Assembly: GCF_914767665.1 (NCBI RefSeq)
Contig: NC_059503.1
Coordinates: 14,012,001-14,076,000, forward strand
DNA from: Harmonia axyridis
Taxonomy: Eukaryota; Arthropoda; Insecta; Coleoptera; Coccinellidae
Length of the DNA: 64,000 bases
Direction: 5' to 3'
Part shown: piece after piece, positions 60,101 through 64,000 of the stretch
Numbering within the stretch: the first letter of the stretch is position 1
Layout of the letters: every line of letters starts with the position of its first letter
Position numbers and translations under genes: made by a program
The notes under the pieces: generated by a model
What the model was told of the DNA's origin: nothing
Databases searched by the model: none
What the model saw: only the letters and a program-made list of their open reading frames with translations

Positions 60101-63100
60101 GTTTCCATGATCTGGAAATTCTGAGCTGAATATCACTCATTTAAACATATTCAATTCCTGTAATACCAAAAGCTATAACTTCTTTCATTGTTCAAGCATG
60201 AAGATGTCCAAGCAAGATGGTATGTAGACCATATGTGGTGAACAAAAAAATCCCCAAAAAATCGACAGATGACCTTTTAGAAATGACATGAGCGCGGTAA
60301 TTTACATATATTGGTTTTAATCAGAGGAATATCATCAATAAATGCACTCTTAAAGTTTCAATCATATGTTACTGATGTAATAAATATACTTACTTCACAG
60401 AATATTTTTGGTTTCAAGTCAGCCAAGGGTTTCGGAAGATAATCTTTGTACATATTGTACAAATCACCAAATTCGGTTCTGCTTGGATAACCATGCTCCA
60501 TTAGCTCTAGTACATTTGTCATTCCAGAGCACTTGAGTTGCATCATACTTAAGGCACCTTCGAATTGATTGTCAACCATCTTATTATTAGGCTTTATACA
60601 TCGTATGAAATTGGTTCCCTTAAAAAAAAATTCGTTAAGCCTCGATATAACAAGAAATTACCAAGAATTAGTCAATCGTATTTTTGAAAAGTCAACTTAC
60701 ATTCAATTTCAACTTCTCCATCAGTTCAGTTAACTGAGTTTTAAACTTATTTCCGACACTAATGAACGTAAGCTTGCCTTTTTGTGCCATGGAATTGGAG
60801 AACAATTTTTGTATAAGATTACTTTTGCTTTCCTGAATTATACTTTCCAAAGAAGCATGTAAGGCGTCATTGTTTTTATGAATGAAATGTACCTAGAATT
60901 AGATATTTGAATGGAAACATATTGGACCAATAGTATTTAATATTACCGTTTGATAGCAAACAGCACCGGCAAAATGCCTGACCAAAAATCCTTCATCGTC
61001 CCTCAAATTCCTGTGTAACTTCAATTTCGAAGATCTAGGCAGACCTAATCGGAATTCATTGGACCAGTTTTTGTGCACTTCATTAGTGAAATGTACATAC
61101 GATGGTTTAGGTAATTTAGATTCCTCATCTAAGAGGTTGAGTATGCCTTTTGATTTAGCTTCAATTAGATCTGTGGAGAAATTTATTTTAGGTAAATTCC
61201 AGAATAGTACCTACAGGGAAAATTGACTCAGTGATACAACCGGAAGGATTTCAATATTTTTTTTACAATGTGATGTTTAGCTGTACAGGGTGGGCAAATT
61301 TCGATGTTTTAGCACTACAACTTTTAAATCCGAGGAGATAAACAAAATCTAATACCTCCTTCTCGGTGTCTTTTTCTGAGAAACTAACAAGGCTAGTATT
61401 CATTTTTGGCCACCTTCTTTTGTTTTGGAAAAATGGCGATATCGAAAAACATTTATATCTCCGTTAATACTGATGATAGAGCTCTGAAATTAAGACATCA
61501 TACACTTTTTCACGTAGAATCCAGTGGCGTGCTCGTTTTTTCAAAAGGGTCTTTAATTACGAAGCTATGACCCAAAGTTATGTTTTTTCAAATGGGGACA
61601 CTAGATTTCTGTGCCATTTTTTGAAAGCATAATTTTTCCTGATTTCAAAAATATATAACATCGTATGGCTTGGATTCTACGCGAAAAAGTGCCTGTATAA
61701 TGTTTTGATTTCAGAGCTCTATCATCAGTATTAGCGGAGATATAAATGTTTTTCGATATCGCCATTTTTCCAAATTTCGCTTATAACTCGAAAACAAAAG
61801 AAGGTGGCCAAAAATGAATACTACCCTTTTAAGTTTCTCAGAAAAAGAGACCGAGAATGGGGTATCAGATTTTGTCTATCTCCTCTGGTTTAAAAATTGT
61901 AGTCTCAGAGGAAATTCTTTCCTCTGAGATTGTAGTGCTAAAATATCGAAATTTGCCCACCCTGTACATGTCGAAAAGTAAAAAGAAGAATTGAGAATAA
62001 CTTGAAGTTTAAGAATGACTTGAAACTTTGACAAACCTAGCAGCTATACAACGTACTCGTCAAGTGATTACGGAAAATCTATACCAGAGTATAATTTAAA
62101 TATACATAGTTATTATGTCGCCAAACAAAAAGTACAAGGAATCATTCATATTCATAACAAATGAAGAACTTTCAGAAATACTCACTTATGCAGTCTTGGT
62201 TATCAATGAAGGAAATTTCTGGTACACTCAAACCTTCCCTTTTATAAAGATCCTGTTCATGTTTGAGGATTTTTTCATTGAAAAACTGTTGCAGTTTTTC
62301 GTTGCAATAGTTTATACAGAACTGTTCGAAACTATTGACAGTAAAAAATTCTGCGGAATAAATTATGTTTTTATATTCAGTTCAATATTGACTGGAAGGA
62401 AACTTACCAAAACCAGCAATATCTAAAACACCAACGTAATAACTGGAAGCTTTGAACGGAATACTTTGGTTTATGCATGAAACAATATGATCAAATAAGT
62501 TGCTGTATATGGCTTTTGCTAGAGCGTCTCTTGCGTTGATCGCTTCTTGAACTTTCAGTGGAACCCTTGAAAAAATAAACGTAAGATACAGGGTGCGTCA
62601 CGGCAAGTTTTATGCAAAATTCTGAGTTGATTAGAATCATGGAAAATTCAAGCAGAATATCAAATAATGTGGAGTCAGAAGATTTTGAGCACTCATCATT
62701 TATGTCCCCTTGGTTATGCCTATACATTTCTGTAGTTTCTAAGGGTGCATGAATGAACGGAGAAAATTCGAAAGCTTTTGACTTCAGGTCAGAGCTTTCT
62801 TCATTATTTGAAGAGTACTTTGAAATGTGGGAAATAGCCATGGCGCACCTGTATATACTGTGTGTATTACTATTTTTCACGGTATTTGAAAATGAAACTT
62901 ATTGTATATTATATTATTATAAAGAGTTCTTTAAACATGTCTTTAACTTACATTATGACAGTTCCTTTCAAGCCGCCTCGTGTACTTTGCATAACTCTCG
63001 ATTCCAAAGCTTGCCTGAGATCAGTGGCATCAATGTTCAACAATTTGGCGGCAACGTTCAAACTGTTCCCCTTATTTTCGGCCACTCTACATCCTCCTCT

Positions 63101-63361
63101 TCTATCATCCAGGTCTTCTTCGAATTCTATATTACCAAGATGTAGAACTGCCGCCACAGTTTTGTAGATATCGAATCTGTCAGACTGAGTCAGACCTATT
63201 CTGTCGAGGGCTTCATCGAGAATCTTGAAATCGTCTACATCGTCCAGAAGTATGTCTTTTAGTGGACCATTATTGATGTGATCTGCACTCTTCTGATTAG
63301 GGGATAGTGTTTTTTCACTGCGGCTGTTTGTGAAGAAGCGAGTACAGCCCTTACGAAGATA
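54197..63361 (-). CDS. jar: Myosin VI heavy chain, 3' part (about 950 aa)
   Basis: Thirteen exons in transcription order: 63361-62952, 62565-62408, 62350-62186, 61170-60947, 60892-60701, 60618-60394, 59675-59468, 59325-59087, 59034-58759, 58319-58144, 55657-55431, 54923-54723 and 54348-54197, all in phase. The first complete exon starts [10 protein letters not shown], roughly residue 265 of the family, so the P-loop and earlier head exons lie beyond the window. Visible are [25 protein letters not shown], converter [12 protein letters not shown], the myosin-VI-specific insert before the lever arm, one IQ-like segment, a long Glu/Lys/Arg helix, and the cargo domain ([20 protein letters not shown]). 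Myosin VI walks toward actin minus ends and serves endocytosis and epithelial dynamics. Confidence 0.94.
54923..55390 (+). pseudogene. Jockey-like reverse transcriptase C-terminal fragment
   Basis: Antisense within a myosin VI intron. One frame reads [20 protein letters not shown], and a shifted one [18 protein letters not shown]. Both are familiar blocks of jockey-clade reverse transcriptases. Stops and frameshifts separate them. Confidence 0.7.
55903..57356. mobile_element. Long-armed fold-back element, 1.45 kb, in a myosin VI intron
   Basis: The left arm (55903 to about 56380) and right arm (about 56880-57356) are inverted copies of about 470 bp with high identity. The ends read TACAGGGTGGCCA and TGGCCACCCTGTA. 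The frames at 56289-56540 and 56973-57212 are by-products of the arms. No transposase is encoded. Confidence 0.9.
59950..60057. repeat. Dispersed repeat, copy 2 (see 3649-3771)
   Basis: Same orientation as the first copy. It shares TTTCCGCGCGCTT and TGAAAATGACATATGCTCCC and lies in a myosin VI intron. Confidence 0.65.
61284..61967. mobile_element. Fold-back element, about 0.68 kb, in a myosin VI intron
   Basis: The ends TACAGGGTGGGCAAATTTCG and its inverse are exact over 20 bp. Arms of about 250 bp stay paired inward through GGTGGCCAAAAATGAATA and ATATCGCCATTTTTCC. It has no coding capacity. Its TACAGGGTGG terminus is shared with the 1.45-kb element at 55903. Confidence 0.9.
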
Positions 63362-64000
63362 CTGCAATGATAGTTTATTCTCGATAAATGGTCATTTGAA
63401 AACCTTGGAGATCTACAACTGAAGTTGTAGTAGCCACACTTTTATCCATAGAATCTTTATAAGCGTTTCGAAAACGAATGATTATGTCCACTGTGAACTC
63501 GAAAAATTTCATATCCAATGTGTTTTATATATTTGTGAGGCTTTCTATACATTGAAGAACAAGGGAAGTTTGTTTAAATTATTAACTCAAAAAGAGCGGA
63601 AAGGTTCAAATCTTCTTTAGCGATCGTTCCTTATATGTGTCAATTAGATATTTCGACACAATTTTAATATTCGTAAACACATAAGATTAGCTAAAATTCC
63701 CTTTCCTTCCGTAGGTGGCGCTATATGAAGAAGTGACCACATCTTTAAGGAAACAACAACGAAATTCGATATGAGCGTCAAACCATGTGGAACAGCAGTT
63801 CCACAAAAGCTGCCTTTCAGATCTAAAACTTTTTCAAGGGTGAGTGCGCACCATTATTTCAATATTGATTCAACACATATGAAGAAAAAAATAACAATGC
63901 ATGGCTAACTACGTTTTCTCGTAACCCGTTAATCTAATTCCCACCAATTCTAAATGGCTTCTGAATACGAGGAGACCCGCAAATTTGAGCTCGATATCTT
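63362..64000. other. Myosin VI intron to window edge, nothing recognised
   Basis: I see no myosin exon here. The block near 63483-63525 repeats 43144-43190. The start of the minus-strand gene must lie beyond 64000. Confidence 0.6.

Noticed and set aside
62115..62426. 103-codon plus-strand frame
   Set aside because: Antisense to a clear myosin VI exon (62186-62350); no resemblance to any protein.

Overview
The window is eukaryotic nuclear DNA: A+T-rich, intron-rich, with GT-AG introns from about 50 bp to several kb. Nearly every gene has a clear animal homologue. A White-type ABCG transporter, an ear-type YEATS protein, a ZAD zinc-finger protein, a snake-like serine protease, mRpL33 and myosin VI all point to an insect. 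A beetle is my best guess, but that is inference; no marker here fixes the order. I rebuilt the gene models by hand from splice sites. In each multi-exon model the exon phases add up to one continuous reading frame.

Layout. 1-5 kb: a decayed transposase scrap, then a snake-like trypsin-type serine protease (+). 5.3-8.4 kb: the nucleolar RNA helicase DDX54/Dbp10 (+). 8.7-9.4 kb: a fold-back element and a short tandem repeat. 9.6-14.2 kb: the ENL/AF9 homologue ear (-). 15.7-16.0 kb: a UPF0729 (C18orf32-like) microprotein (-). 16.4-19.3 kb: two abutting elements that share terminal inverted repeats. 19.5-25.6 kb: a complete white eye-pigment transporter gene (-). 27.9-40.7 kb: a complete lysosomal-type beta-mannosidase (+) whose introns hold mariner, Tc1-like, non-LTR, THAP-pseudogene and MITE debris. 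41.6-42.9 kb: an intronless Nuf2 kinetochore gene (+). 43.7-48.3 kb: a full P-element-superfamily transposon. 48.5-50.2 kb: a ZAD-C2H2 zinc-finger gene (+). 50.7-51.0 kb: mRpL33 (-). 51.7-53.0 kb: a THAP-domain gene with 99-bp internal repeats, flanked by an inverted repeat (+). 54.2-63.4 kb: the 3' three quarters of myosin VI (-), with two long-armed fold-back elements in its introns and its 5' exons outside the window.

The most notable item is the P-superfamily element at 43731-48305. It has 30-bp terminal inverted repeats starting CATGATA (25/30 matching), symmetric 18-bp subterminal inverted repeats around a TGACGTCA palindrome, and a perfect 9-bp direct repeat (GGATCATAG) flanking the insertion. 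Its six-exon THAP transposase of 815 residues is uninterrupted, and its D-D-E spacing is nearly that of Drosophila P. It looks structurally complete and recently inserted. Two other THAP loci lie in the window: a frameshifted pseudogene in a beta-mannosidase intron, and the gene at 51.7 kb.

The host genes are unrelated single-copy housekeeping or developmental genes, not an operon-like system. The accessory biology of the window is mostly transposon biology.
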